This document shows, one piece after another, positions 10,639-18,753 of a stretch of 64,000 bases of DNA (within the stretch, counting starts at the first letter, position 1; each line of letters begins with the position of its first letter). The translations under genes and the position numbers were made by a program. Under the pieces are notes generated by a model. It searched no databases. It was not told the origin of the DNA and saw nothing but the letters and a program-made list of their open reading frames with translations. Location: positions 124,001 through 188,000 of the forward strand of contig CADCVE010000001.1 in the NCBI GenBank assembly GCA_902806065.1, written 5' to 3'. The stretch is from an uncultured Rubrobacteraceae bacterium. Its GTDB lineage: Bacteria; Actinomycetota; Rubrobacteria; Rubrobacterales; Rubrobacteraceae.

Positions 10639-12099
10639 TTGCAGACACAGGAGAAGCGGACTTATCAGGCGGTCATCGGGCTAGAGTTTCACGTACACCT
10701 CGCGACCAGAACCAAGATGTTCTGCGGTTGCCGGGTCGCCTACGGTGACGAGCCTAACACTCATACCTGCCCGGTTTGCCTGGGTCATCCGGGGGCGCTT
10801 CCGTTTACCAACGAGAAGGCCGTCGAGCTTGGGGTAATGGCCGGGCTCGCCCTGAACTGCGAGGTTGCGTCCAGGGCTGTCTTCGCGCGCAAGAACTACT
10901 TCTACCCGGACCTGCCGAAGGGTTACCAGATCTCCCAGTTCGACGCCCCTATCTGCACCGGCGGCTACCTCGACGTTCCCGTACCCGAGGGTACCGTGCG
11001 CGTCGGTATAACGCGCGTCCACCTCGAAGAGGACGCCGCCAAGAACGTCCACGTCGGTGAATCCGGCCGTATGCACGGCTCGGTCGGCTCGCTCGTGGAC
11101 TTCAACCGCGGCGGTACTCCGCTTATCGAGATCGTCACCGAGCCCGATATCCCCTCACCCGAGGCAGCTCGTGCCACGGCGAACCACCTCAAGGCCATCC
11201 TGCAGGCGATAGGCGTCTCGGAGGCGGACATGGAGAAGGGCCAGCTCCGCTGCGACGCCAATGTAAGCATCCGCAAACCGGACGGCTCCTTCGGCATCAA
11301 GACCGAGTTGAAGAACATGAACTCCTTCCGCTACGTGGAGCGTGGCCTCACCCGCGAGTTGGAGCGCCAGCAGGGGATACTGGAGGAGGGTGGCCGCGTC
11401 ACGCAGGCAACGGTCCACTACGATCCCGTCGCCGATGAAGTCCACGAGCTTCGGAGCAAGGAGGAAGCCCACGACTATCGCTACTTCCCGGAGCCGGACC
11501 TCCTGCCTCTAGAGCTTACTGCGGCCTGGGTCCAAGAGATAAAGAGTCGCCTGCCCGAGCTTCCCGAGGAGAGGAAGGCGCGCTTTATCAAGCAGTATGG
11601 GCTTTCGGAGTACGATGCGGGAGTATTGACAGCCGACGCGGAGCTTGCCGGTTTCTACGAGAAGGTCGCCGCTGAAGCAGACCCCAAGCAGGCCGCCAAC
11701 TGGACGACCGGCGAGTTGCAAGCACTTTTGAACGAGGCGGGGATCGGCATCCCGGAGTCGAAGGTCGAGCCGGGGCATCTGACGGAGTTGATCCGGCTGG
11801 TCGAAAAAGGAACAGTCTCCCGCTCCGCTGCCAAAGACGTCCTCGGCTTCGTCTTCGAAACGGGTGATGCCCCTTCGGCCGTGGTCGAGCGCGAGGGTCT
11901 AGCCTCAATGGGCGGCGACGAACTCTCGGGGACGGTGGACGAGGTTATCGTCGCCAACCCGGCCGAGGCCGGGCGGGTCAGGGATGGGGACAAAAAGGTC
12001 ATCGGCTTCCTCGTTGGCCAGGTAATGAAGGCCACGCGTGGCGGCGCCGATGGTGGCCGGGTGCGCCAGCTACTCATGGAGAAGCTCGACGGCCAGTAG
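10639..12099 (+). CDS. gatB: Aspartyl/glutamyl-tRNA amidotransferase subunit B
   Basis: GatB is the tRNA-binding kinase subunit of GatCAB, which converts Glu-tRNA(Gln) and Asp-tRNA(Asn) to their amidated forms. The 486-residue protein starts with the typical VIGLEFHVHLATRTKMFCGC and continues with NTHTCPVCLGHPGALP, the conserved KNYFYPDLPKGYQISQ and the Mg/ATP-site motif HLEEDAAKN. The C-terminal YqeY-like tail domain is complete. TTG 10639 is the best start, as no ATG or GTG precedes the conserved core in frame. gatC and gatA are not adjacent in this window. The downstream IlvD-like gene begins five bases after the stop. Confidence 0.97.
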   Translation: MQTQEKRTYQAVIGLEFHVHLATRTKMFCGCRVAYGDEPNTHTCPVCLGHPGALPFTNEKAVELGVMAGLALNCEVASRAVFARKNYFYPDLPKGYQISQFDAPICTGGYLDVPVPEGTVRVGITRVHLEEDAAKNVHVGESGRMHGSVGSLVDFNRGGTPLIEIVTEPDIPSPEAARATANHLKAILQAIGVSEADMEKGQLRCDANVSIRKPDGSFGIKTELKNMNSFRYVERGLTRELERQQGILEEGGRVTQATVHYDPVADEVHELRSKEEAHDYRYFPEPDLLPLELTAAWVQEIKSRLPELPEERKARFIKQYGLSEYDAGVLTADAELAGFYEKVAAEADPKQAANWTTGELQALLNEAGIGIPESKVEPGHLTELIRLVEKGTVSRSAAKDVLGFVFETGDAPSAVVEREGLASMGGDELSGTVDEVIVANPAEAGRVRDGDKKVIGFLVGQVMKATRGGADGGRVRQLLMEKLDGQ

Positions 12100-12103
12100 C
12101 CGG

Positions 12104-13348
12104 GTGCGAGACTGCGGCAAGCCCCGCGTCTTCGTTCCGATACCCTCCGAGGCGCTCCTATACATTGGCTCTATCATGGAGGCCGGCGGCGAGCCGATGG
12201 TGTTCGGCCTACCGATGGAACGCCCTTTCGGTGGCGTCGCGCTCCGTCGAGAGTGGGTCGCCGACTGGGCCGAGACCTTCTGTGCCAACAACAAGCTCGA
12301 TGCTCTGCTCTTGAGCGCCGAGGAGCCAGCGGAGCTCGCGGGCCTGCTGATAGCCGCGCTGCGCCTCGACCTGCCGGTGGCCGTTGTGCCGGTGAGAGAC
12401 CCTTTTGCTATCGCCCTTGCAGCTCTGGGGGGGACGCCTATCGCGGAGGACGCCGCCACTATCGCTGTCGAGCTGGGCAAGACCGGCAGACCGCGCCTGC
12501 GGGAACTGGTCGAGGGCTTCTCTCTGGCGAACGCGCTGCGGGCCGGCCTTGCCTCGGGCGCCGGGCCGGAACTTCTAGTACACCTCGCCGCCATCGCGCG
12601 AGAGGCCGGGGTGATCGGATTCCCACAGATGATCCGGGTTCTCGCTCCCGAGAGCCCGAAAGCCGTGGACCTCGGCTCGTCATGGTTCGATACCTACGGC
12701 ACCGCCGGACTGCTCTCTCATCTCGGTGACGCGCTGCACGACACCAGGACCGTAACCGGACGACTGAAGGAAGCCCTCCCGCCCGCTCCTCCGGCCCTGG
12801 AGGATCAGGAGGCTGCCGGTTCACGTTTGGCCTTCGTGCGTGGCCGAGCTTCTGGGACAGAGGTAGTTTGCCGGACGGATAGCGGCGTCGCGGAGGTCTC
12901 CGGACATTGTCGCTTCTTCGGTTTGGAGGAGGATGCTGTTCGGGCGGTGGAGGGGGGTGGGATCGAGCGTTCCGAGTTGCTCGTCGTGGCGGGCTGCGGA
13001 CCCGGCGGGGGGCCGGGTCTGATCCGTCTCGACCGCCTCTCCGGTGCCCTGGACGTAGCCGGCCTGGCCGTTCCCGTACTCACCGACGGGCTCCCTCCCG
13101 ATGATGCTACTGGCGCCTGGGCTTCGCTGATGACGCCGGACGCCGCGGCTGGTGGTGTGATCGCGCGTTTGCGGGACGGGGATTTCTTGCGGATCGACCT
13201 CGAGAAGGGCCTCATTCGCACCGGAGCTGCGGCCGAGGAGATCCGACGCCGCGAGCCCTTCGCGAGCCCCGTACTCTCCACCTACGGCTACGCCGCCCGC
13301 TACGCTCGCTACGCCCTACCCGCACTCGAAGGCGCTGGATTCCGCTAA
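12104..13348 (+). CDS. IlvD/Edd-family paralogue without iron-sulfur ligands, probably non-catalytic
   Basis: About 414 residues with clear collinearity to dihydroxy-acid/phosphogluconate dehydratases, which are ~550-610 residues. LRREWVADWAETFCANNKLD parallels the family's REVIADSVE region, ELLVHLAAIAREAGV parallels the GSTNAVLHLLAIA region, and the end carries TVTGRLKEAL, CGPGGGPGL and DGDFLRIDLEKG. The Fe-S cysteine motifs are gone: LSAEEPAE stands where GGCDKT is expected, and the ACGG block is deleted. The catalytic SGG serine loop is replaced by LTDGLPPDDATG. GTG 12104 lies five bases after gatB, and longer in-frame starts read inside gatB. Function is unknown, perhaps regulatory or substrate binding. 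Confidence 0.75.
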   Translation: MRDCGKPRVFVPIPSEALLYIGSIMEAGGEPMVFGLPMERPFGGVALRREWVADWAETFCANNKLDALLLSAEEPAELAGLLIAALRLDLPVAVVPVRDPFAIALAALGGTPIAEDAATIAVELGKTGRPRLRELVEGFSLANALRAGLASGAGPELLVHLAAIAREAGVIGFPQMIRVLAPESPKAVDLGSSWFDTYGTAGLLSHLGDALHDTRTVTGRLKEALPPAPPALEDQEAAGSRLAFVRGRASGTEVVCRTDSGVAEVSGHCRFFGLEEDAVRAVEGGGIERSELLVVAGCGPGGGPGLIRLDRLSGALDVAGLAVPVLTDGLPPDDATGAWASLMTPDAAAGGVIARLRDGDFLRIDLEKGLIRTGAAAEEIRRREPFASPVLSTYGYAARYARYALPALEGAGFR

Positions 13349-13851
13349 TTATTTCTCTTGCGGATTACTAAAGTGTTCGCGGCCATGTCGCCGGGCCGCT
13401 GCCTCTTTGGCGAGACCAGCATAACGAAAACGCCCACAAGCATATCCGCAAAGAGGAACGCCAGCGCCCGCAACGCCGCACGGCCAGGACCCGGCACGCC
13501 GCCATCCTCCGCCCGGACTACCTCTATCCCCAACAACGCCTTCCCAAGGGTCCGCCCCCGGAAACCGTCGAAGACAACGACGTAGACCAAATACAGGACG
13601 CAGAGTAACAGCACGAACACGAGCAGCAGTATCAGAGTCAGGAGAAGGCTTGAATTTACAAACAGGAGAGGTGTGAACGCTACAGAAGAGGGGAGCGTCA
13701 CTAGAAAGCAGTCAAGTAGGCAAGCTAGCACCCGTCGTCCTACCACCTCGACCTCCCGCTCTTGCTCGTGAGTCAGGTTTTCCAGTGCTTTACTCCCGTA
13801 GACGCCGTATACAAGGACTGTAATGCCCGGAGGCGCTTCGTTCAGCCACAG
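13345..13851 (-). CDS. RDD-family membrane protein, likely CTG start
   Basis: The RDD domain shows as the first helix GRRVLACLLDCFLV, the second hydrophobic stretch FVNSSLLLTLILLLVFVLLL, then GRTLGKALLGIEVV and RALAFLFADM followed by SPKRQRPGDMAA. Three membrane helices are predicted. The function of RDD proteins is mostly unknown; some affect ion transport. The first standard start is GTG 13746, but the frame stays coding-like upstream (PPGITVLVYGVYGSKALEN), and AAGGAG (13864-13859) sits seven bases before an in-frame CTG at 13851, adding 35 residues. The stop is followed by a convergent overlap of 4 bases with the IlvD-like gene. Confidence 0.7.
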   Translation of the reverse strand: MWLNEAPPGITVLVYGVYGSKALENLTHEQEREVEVVGRRVLACLLDCFLVTLPSSVAFTPLLFVNSSLLLTLILLLVFVLLLCVLYLVYVVVFDGFRGRTLGKALLGIEVVRAEDGGVPGPGRAALRALAFLFADMLVGVFVMLVSPKRQRPGDMAANTLVIRKRNN

Positions 13852-14000
13852 GGCGCTTCTCCTTCAGAGGAAAACCCTTTGAGGGTTCAGCGAGATAGCA
13901 ACAGCTTGTAGATTGTCTGAGCTAGAATGTAGCCATCTCGCAAGATAATGACTAGAATAGGTATCTAGTTGTCCGCATCAAGAGAGGAACCTTCGTACCC

Positions 14001-15158
14001 ATGATGAACAAGTATCGTTTGATGTCGCCGGGGCCTACGCCTATCCCACCGGAGGTCTCGGCTGCCGGTGCTTTGCCGATCATCCACCACCGCACGCAGG
14101 AGTTCGGCGAGGTCTTTACTCGTGTGAACGAGAACCTCAAGCGGGTATTTCTGACCGAGAACGACATCTTTACTTACGCCGCTAGCGGGACGGGGGCTTT
14201 CGAGGGCGCGATCCAGAACCTCTTCTCCCCCGGGGATAAGGTCCTGGTAGTAAACAACGGCAACTTCGGCAACCGCTGGGTGAAGATGAGCCGGGCGTTT
14301 GGCCTCGAAGTTACCGAGTTGAAGTACGACTGGGGTGTGAAAGCCGATAACGACGAGGTCGCCGACGCGCTCGCGAACGACCCCGAAATCAAGGCCGCCA
14401 TGTGCGTCCTCTCCGAGACCTCCACCGGTACGGTCAACGACATCGAGGGCTTCACCCGGGCGACACAGAACGTCGTCAGCATCGTGGACGCGGTCTCGGG
14501 CCTTGGGGCCTGCACTCTGCGCACCGATGATTGGGGTGCGGACGTGGTGGTGGCGGGTTCGCAGAAGGCGTTGATGACGCCTCCGGGGCTCGCGTTTGTC
14601 AGCGTCTCGGAGCGGGCGATGCGGATGCACGAGGAGTCGCGGATGCCGCGGTTCTACTTCGATTGGACGGCGGCGAAGAAGGCTTATGCCAAGACCCCGC
14701 CACAGACGGCTTGGACTCCGGCGGTGAGCTTAATTATTCAGTTGGACATTGCCTTGCAGCAGATCATTGCCGAGGGTGTTGAGGAGGTCTTTCAGCGTCA
14801 CGTCCTTCTGGGGCGGGCCGCGCGCGAGGGGATCAAGGGGATGGGCCTCAGGCTCTTCGGGCCGGATGAGGACCTCAACTCGGCCGTTACGGCGGCGTGG
14901 GTGCCGGACGGGCTAGACGGCAAGGCGCTCGTGCGGTTGTTGTTCCGGGAGCACGGGATACAGGTCGCGGGGGGGCAGGGTCCGATGGAGGGTAGGATCT
15001 GGCGCATCGGCCACTGCGGCTACTTCGACTCCTACGACATCATCGCCACCATAGCCGCCGCCGAGCTTGCTCTGGAGTCCCTGGATCACCCGGTGGAGCT
15101 AGGCCGCGGCGTCGGCGCCGCCCAACGCGTCTTCTCCAAGAGCGGGGTGACGGCTTAA
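14001..15158 (+). CDS. Class V aminotransferase (serine-pyruvate/alanine-glyoxylate type)
   Basis: A 385-residue PLP enzyme of the class V family. It begins with MSPGPTPIPPEV and has the usual HHRTQEF substrate loop, the PLP aspartate in IVDAVSGLGA and the Schiff-base lysine in VVAGSQKALMTPPG (near residue 194). Its stop overlaps the start of serA by one base (TAATG), so translation is coupled. With serA next door, the likely role is to transaminate 3-phosphohydroxypyruvate to phosphoserine, standing in for SerC. Serine-glyoxylate or alanine-glyoxylate transamination is the alternative. ATG 14001 has AGAGGAA upstream. A TAGAAT box lies near 13952 but no convincing -35. Confidence 0.88.
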   Translation: MMNKYRLMSPGPTPIPPEVSAAGALPIIHHRTQEFGEVFTRVNENLKRVFLTENDIFTYAASGTGAFEGAIQNLFSPGDKVLVVNNGNFGNRWVKMSRAFGLEVTELKYDWGVKADNDEVADALANDPEIKAAMCVLSETSTGTVNDIEGFTRATQNVVSIVDAVSGLGACTLRTDDWGADVVVAGSQKALMTPPGLAFVSVSERAMRMHEESRMPRFYFDWTAAKKAYAKTPPQTAWTPAVSLIIQLDIALQQIIAEGVEEVFQRHVLLGRAAREGIKGMGLRLFGPDEDLNSAVTAAWVPDGLDGKALVRLLFREHGIQVAGGQGPMEGRIWRIGHCGYFDSYDIIATIAAAELALESLDHPVELGRGVGAAQRVFSKSGVTA

Positions 15159-16741
15159 TGAAGGTCCTTATCACCGAAGCCCTCGCCGAAAGCGGGGTCG
15201 AGCTACTACGCAAGGAGTTCGAGGTAGACGTCCTTCTGGGCCTGAGCCCCGAGGAGCTCGTAGAGAAGATCGGGGCGTACGACGGCCTCATTATCCGCAG
15301 CGCCACGACGGTGACAGCCGAAGTTATCGACCACGCCGACAACCTCAAGGTCGTAGGCCGGGCTGGTATCGGGGTGGACAACATAGACATCGAGGCCGCG
15401 ACGAAGCGGGGCATTATCGTCGCCAACGCCCCGGAGAGCAACACGATAGCGGCCGGCGAGCACACCCTCGGCCTGATGCTGGCAGCGGCGCGTCACATCC
15501 CGGCGGCGGACACCTCCCTGCGCGGCGGCGAGTGGAAGCGGAGCAAGTTCAAGGGCGTGGAGGTCGCCGGAAAGACGCTCGGCCTCGTGGGGCTGGGGCA
15601 CGTAGGTACGATCGTCGCGCGGGGCGCTCTCGGGATGAGGATGCGCGTGCTGGCCTATGACCCGTACGTCTCGGAGGACCGGATGCGCGATATGAACGTC
15701 GCCCGGGCCGAGAGCGTGGACGAGGTGTTGGAGCAGTCCGACTTCGTCTCCTTGCACGTCCCGCGAACGCCGCAGACGATGGGTCTGATCAACGCGGAAA
15801 CCCTGGAGAAGATGAAGCCCTCCGCGTACCTCATAAACGTCGCGCGCGGGGGCATAGTGGACGAGGGGGCGCTGTACAACGCGCTCAAGGAAGGGACCAT
15901 AGCCGGTGCCGCCCTGGACGTCTTCAAGGAGGAGCCTACGACGGACTCACCGCTCTTCTCGCTCCCGAACGCGGTCATCACGCCGCACCTCGGGGCGAGC
16001 ACGGTCGAGGCTCAGGACCGGGCGGGCGTAACCGCCGCCGAGCAGGTCGCGGTGGCGCTGCGGGGGCGGGTACCGATGAATGCCATAAATGCCCCGGTGC
16101 CGGTCGGGGAGGGCGCGGAGTTCGTCGCCCAGTTCTCGGAACTCTGCGAGACCATGGGGAGGGTGCTGTACCAGCTTACGGACAGGCCCGGTAGCTCGTT
16201 GAAGATAGAGTACCGGGGCGAGGTCGCCGCTCACGATACTCGCCTTCTGGACGTCTCAGTGGTGAAGGGGCTACTGGCGGGGATGGTTCATGAGCCGCTA
16301 AACTTCGTCAACACGCCCGCGCTCGCCAAAGAGCGGGGGCTCAGGGTCGAGACGGCGCGTCTCTCCGAGAGCGCCGATTATACGAGCCTGGTCACGCTGC
16401 GCCTCGCCTCCGATGGTGGAGAGGAGAACGTGGTGAGCGGGACTCTCGTCGGGCCGCGAATGCAGCCCCGGATCGTCGATGCTTTCGGCTTTACGGTAGA
16501 TATCGTGCCTCAGAAGCATACGCTCTTCCTCCGCAACGAGGACCAGCCCGGTATGATCGGCAAGGTCGGGAGCATCCTTGGGGAGCATGGGGTCAACATC
16601 GGTAACATGGCCGTCGGGCGCAGCGCCCCCGGTTCCCCGGCCGCAATGGCGATAACGGTGGACGAGCCAATCTCCGACGAGGTCTTGAAGACCTTGCGCG
16701 AGGTTCCTGGCTTCACCGACGCCCGAGCCGTAAGTCTCTAG
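15158..16741 (+). CDS. serA: D-3-phosphoglycerate dehydrogenase (long form with ACT domain)
   Basis: SerA catalyses the first step of serine synthesis, 3-phosphoglycerate to 3-phosphohydroxypyruvate with NAD. The 527 residues match the long actinobacterial form: substrate domain with IIRSATTVTAEVI, Rossmann motif GLVGLGHVGTIVA (near residue 144), catalytic Arg/Glu region NVARGGIVDEGAL and the active-site histidine in ITPHLGASTVEAQ. An intervening ASB domain follows, and the C-terminal ACT domain starts around LFLRNEDQPGMIGKVGSILG, expected to bind serine for feedback inhibition. ATG 15158 overlaps the aminotransferase stop. The short YjzC-like gene follows after four bases. Confidence 0.96.
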   Translation: MKVLITEALAESGVELLRKEFEVDVLLGLSPEELVEKIGAYDGLIIRSATTVTAEVIDHADNLKVVGRAGIGVDNIDIEAATKRGIIVANAPESNTIAAGEHTLGLMLAAARHIPAADTSLRGGEWKRSKFKGVEVAGKTLGLVGLGHVGTIVARGALGMRMRVLAYDPYVSEDRMRDMNVARAESVDEVLEQSDFVSLHVPRTPQTMGLINAETLEKMKPSAYLINVARGGIVDEGALYNALKEGTIAGAALDVFKEEPTTDSPLFSLPNAVITPHLGASTVEAQDRAGVTAAEQVAVALRGRVPMNAINAPVPVGEGAEFVAQFSELCETMGRVLYQLTDRPGSSLKIEYRGEVAAHDTRLLDVSVVKGLLAGMVHEPLNFVNTPALAKERGLRVETARLSESADYTSLVTLRLASDGGEENVVSGTLVGPRMQPRIVDAFGFTVDIVPQKHTLFLRNEDQPGMIGKVGSILGEHGVNIGNMAVGRSAPGSPAAMAITVDEPISDEVLKTLREVPGFTDARAVSL

Positions 16742-16745
16742 CCCC

Positions 16746-16961
16746 ATGACGCCGAGCATCGAGGACACCATCGCCCGCTACCGTGGCTACGGCCCGGCCT
16801 TCAAGCCGGGTGAAAAGGCTCCTGTTAGCGGTACCTACGTCTGCCACCGGGGGACGATGCTGCCCCCGGTGCGCGTCCAGCTTACGAAGGGCGAGGAGTT
16901 CCCGGAGGCCGAGGACCTGGGGACGCACACTCGCTGGCGGGGGACGAACATTCAGGCGTAG
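16746..16961 (+). CDS. Small YjzC-like protein
   Basis: A 71-residue protein with the pattern FKPGEKAPVSGTY, a central VQLTKGEEFPEAE and a final THTRWRG. This resembles the small YjzC-type family (PGxKAPxSGxY ... KGxxFP ... W). Its function is unknown. Four bases separate it from serA, so it is probably co-transcribed. A single CH pair does not form a zinc site. The composition and codon use look genuinely coding. The family link is from motif memory and moderately sure. Confidence 0.7.
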   Translation: MTPSIEDTIARYRGYGPAFKPGEKAPVSGTYVCHRGTMLPPVRVQLTKGEEFPEAEDLGTHTRWRGTNIQA

Positions 16962-16976
16962 GGAGTCCGACAGCCC

Positions 16977-17729
16977 TTACTGGTTGTGCTCGTTGATGAA
17001 GTTGATAGTCTGCTCCGCTATGAGGTCTTTATCGTTGTCCAGCGTGGCGACGTGGTAGGAGTTCTCCAGCCAGAGTAGCTGCTTGTTCGCGCTGCCGAGC
17101 TTCTCCAGGATGTGTGGGCCGTTGTCGGGCGGGACGACGTGGTCTTCGGTGGATTGCAGGATCAAGGCTGGCGCCGAGACGGTCGGGAGCAGGTCATCAG
17201 TGACGCGCATCAGGGTCATGAAGTCCTTGACTGCTGGGATGGGGACCTCCGGGTAGACGAGTTCCTCCACGCCCTCGGCTTTTATGTCCGAGCCGACGCC
17301 CGGCACGGTCGCGGGGGCGTTGGGGTCGAAGACAAGCCGGGCGAGGTCCGGGTTGTCGAGGAACACGCAGGCGTTGATAGGGATGATGCCGCTTATGCGG
17401 CCCGGGCGGGTGGCGGCTAAGTATAGCGAGAACATACCGCCCATCGAGAGCCCGGCGAAGAAGACTTTGCTGGTGCGCTGTTCGAGCCAGATGAGGCTCT
17501 CTTCGATGGAGTGGATCCAATCGAGCGCCGTGCTCCTGGCATGATCTTGCATGTTCGTGCCGTGTCCTTTGAGCCTCGGTCCCACGACCGTGAAGCCCTC
17601 CGCCGCCAGCGCCTCGCCCAAAGGCCGTACGCTCTGCGTCGTCCCGGTAAAGCCGTGGGAGACGAGGACGCCCGTCCCGCCGCCCTCGAAGCTAAAAGGC
17701 TCCGCCCCAGACATGATCTGCTGTTCCAT
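16977..17729 (-). CDS. Alpha/beta hydrolase, carboxylesterase/monoacylglycerol lipase-like
   Basis: A 250-residue serine hydrolase resembling Est30-type carboxylesterases. The oxyanion strand is VLVSHGFTGTTQSV, the nucleophile elbow is FAGLSMGGMFSL (Ser near residue 94), the acid lies in QSTEDHVVPPDN and the histidine in NSYHVATLDND near the end. A short cap lies between. ATG 17729 is chosen over the longer frame start at 17777 because AAGGAGG ends seven bases upstream. It probably hydrolyses short- or medium-chain esters or monoglycerides. It is convergent with the YjzC-like gene and divergent from the DUF4230 gene. Confidence 0.87.
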   Translation of the reverse strand: MEQQIMSGAEPFSFEGGGTGVLVSHGFTGTTQSVRPLGEALAAEGFTVVGPRLKGHGTNMQDHARSTALDWIHSIEESLIWLEQRTSKVFFAGLSMGGMFSLYLAATRPGRISGIIPINACVFLDNPDLARLVFDPNAPATVPGVGSDIKAEGVEELVYPEVPIPAVKDFMTLMRVTDDLLPTVSAPALILQSTEDHVVPPDNGPHILEKLGSANKQLLWLENSYHVATLDNDKDLIAEQTINFINEHNQ

Positions 17730-17830
17730 CCCGTTCCTCCTTGCCTCGCTGTCCCTGGGAAGAGACATTATAGACATGCCCAGCCGAATGCTGTTATCGT
17801 ACTTCCAGTTCTTTTCCGTGCGGGAGGCTT

Positions 17831-18472
17831 GTGGTGATCAGGGGCAAGAAAGGCGGAGGGCTCGGGACCACGCTCGTCCTGGCGCTACTGGTTGTCGTTC
17901 TGTCGGTGGTTATAGGTGTGGGGATCGCCCGCTACGGTAGCGAGGTCTCGGTGCTGAATTTCTTGCTCGGTGACCCGGCGCCGAGGACCACGACCGGTCC
18001 CGTGGTCGTGGAGGGCATTCAGCGGTTGGATCAACTCGCGACCGTGCGCTGGACCGAATCCACAGTCATCACCAAGCAGAGTGGAGGGAACGAGCTGGGG
18101 CAGTTCCTAATCGGCGAGAGGATTTTGCTCGTCGCCGTGGGAGAGGTCGAGGCGGGGGTGGATCTGGCGAGCCTGGGGCCGGATGATGTCGAGGTGGATG
18201 GAGAGAGGGTGACGATCCGGCTGCCGGAGTCCGAGATACTCTCGTCGAGCCTGGACGAGGAGAAGACCGCCGTCTACGACCGGGACCAGGGGTGGTTGAA
18301 TTTCCGGTCGGATGACGCGTTGGTGGAGGAGGCCCGCCGGGAGGCGGAAACGGAGATTACCACCGCCGCCCGGGAGAACGGTATTCTGGACTACGCGAAG
18401 AGCAACGCCGAAGACGGGATCCGGGCATTCGTAACCACTCTGGGCTTCGAAGAGGTCGAGTTCGCGGAGTAG
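17831..18472 (+). CDS. DUF4230 membrane-anchored protein
   Basis: A 213-residue protein with one N-terminal membrane helix (LGTTLVLALLVVVLSVVIGV, residues ~11-30) and a soluble outer domain. The pattern QLATVRWTESTVITKQ, GERILLVAVGEVEAGVDL, VTIRLPESEIL, DRDQGWLN and the final helix with AKSNAEDGIRAFVTTLGF is that of DUF4230. The function is unknown; it is probably exposed at the cell surface. GTG 17831 is used, with GTG 17834 as a close alternative. The gene stands alone. The decayed F420-oxidoreductase tail follows directly. Confidence 0.8.
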   Translation: MVIRGKKGGGLGTTLVLALLVVVLSVVIGVGIARYGSEVSVLNFLLGDPAPRTTTGPVVVEGIQRLDQLATVRWTESTVITKQSGGNELGQFLIGERILLVAVGEVEAGVDLASLGPDDVEVDGERVTIRLPESEILSSSLDEEKTAVYDRDQGWLNFRSDDALVEEARREAETEITTAARENGILDYAKSNAEDGIRAFVTTLGFEEVEFAE

Positions 18473-18503
18473 AATGTCGTGCTGTGATGGACAACGCGGA
18501 AGG

Positions 18504-18620
18504 AACATCCAGGCGTGCATAGACGCCGGATACGACGAGGTCTACCTACAGTAGATCGGGCCGAATCAGAAGGAGTTATTCGACTTCTACGAAAAGGAGA
18601 TCCTCCCCGAGTTCGGATAG
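18504..18620 (+). pseudogene. Remnant: C-terminal tail of an F420-dependent oxidoreductase (LLM class)
   Basis: The plus strand reads NIQACIDAGYDEVYLQ, a TAG at 18552-18554, then IGPNQKELFDFYEKEILPEF and a final stop at 18618. This is the end of F420-dependent glucose-6-phosphate dehydrogenase-like proteins, where the family has two consecutive glutamines before IGP; the TAG replaces the second. Upstream codons (CCDGQRGR) may continue the frame into the end of the DUF4230 gene, but the rest of the oxidoreductase is absent. A protein cannot be made, so this is a relic of a lost gene. Confidence 0.65.
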
Positions 18621-18753
18621 TCGCGCTGCCGGTTACTCCAGGGTTGAGATAAGCTCGGTTCGAGTAGGGTTGGCTGGTTACGGTAGACGACAATCCTCGT
18701 AAGATGATCCAGAAGTGCTTTGTGGTCCGTATCTTTTGCAAAGGAGGCAATCA

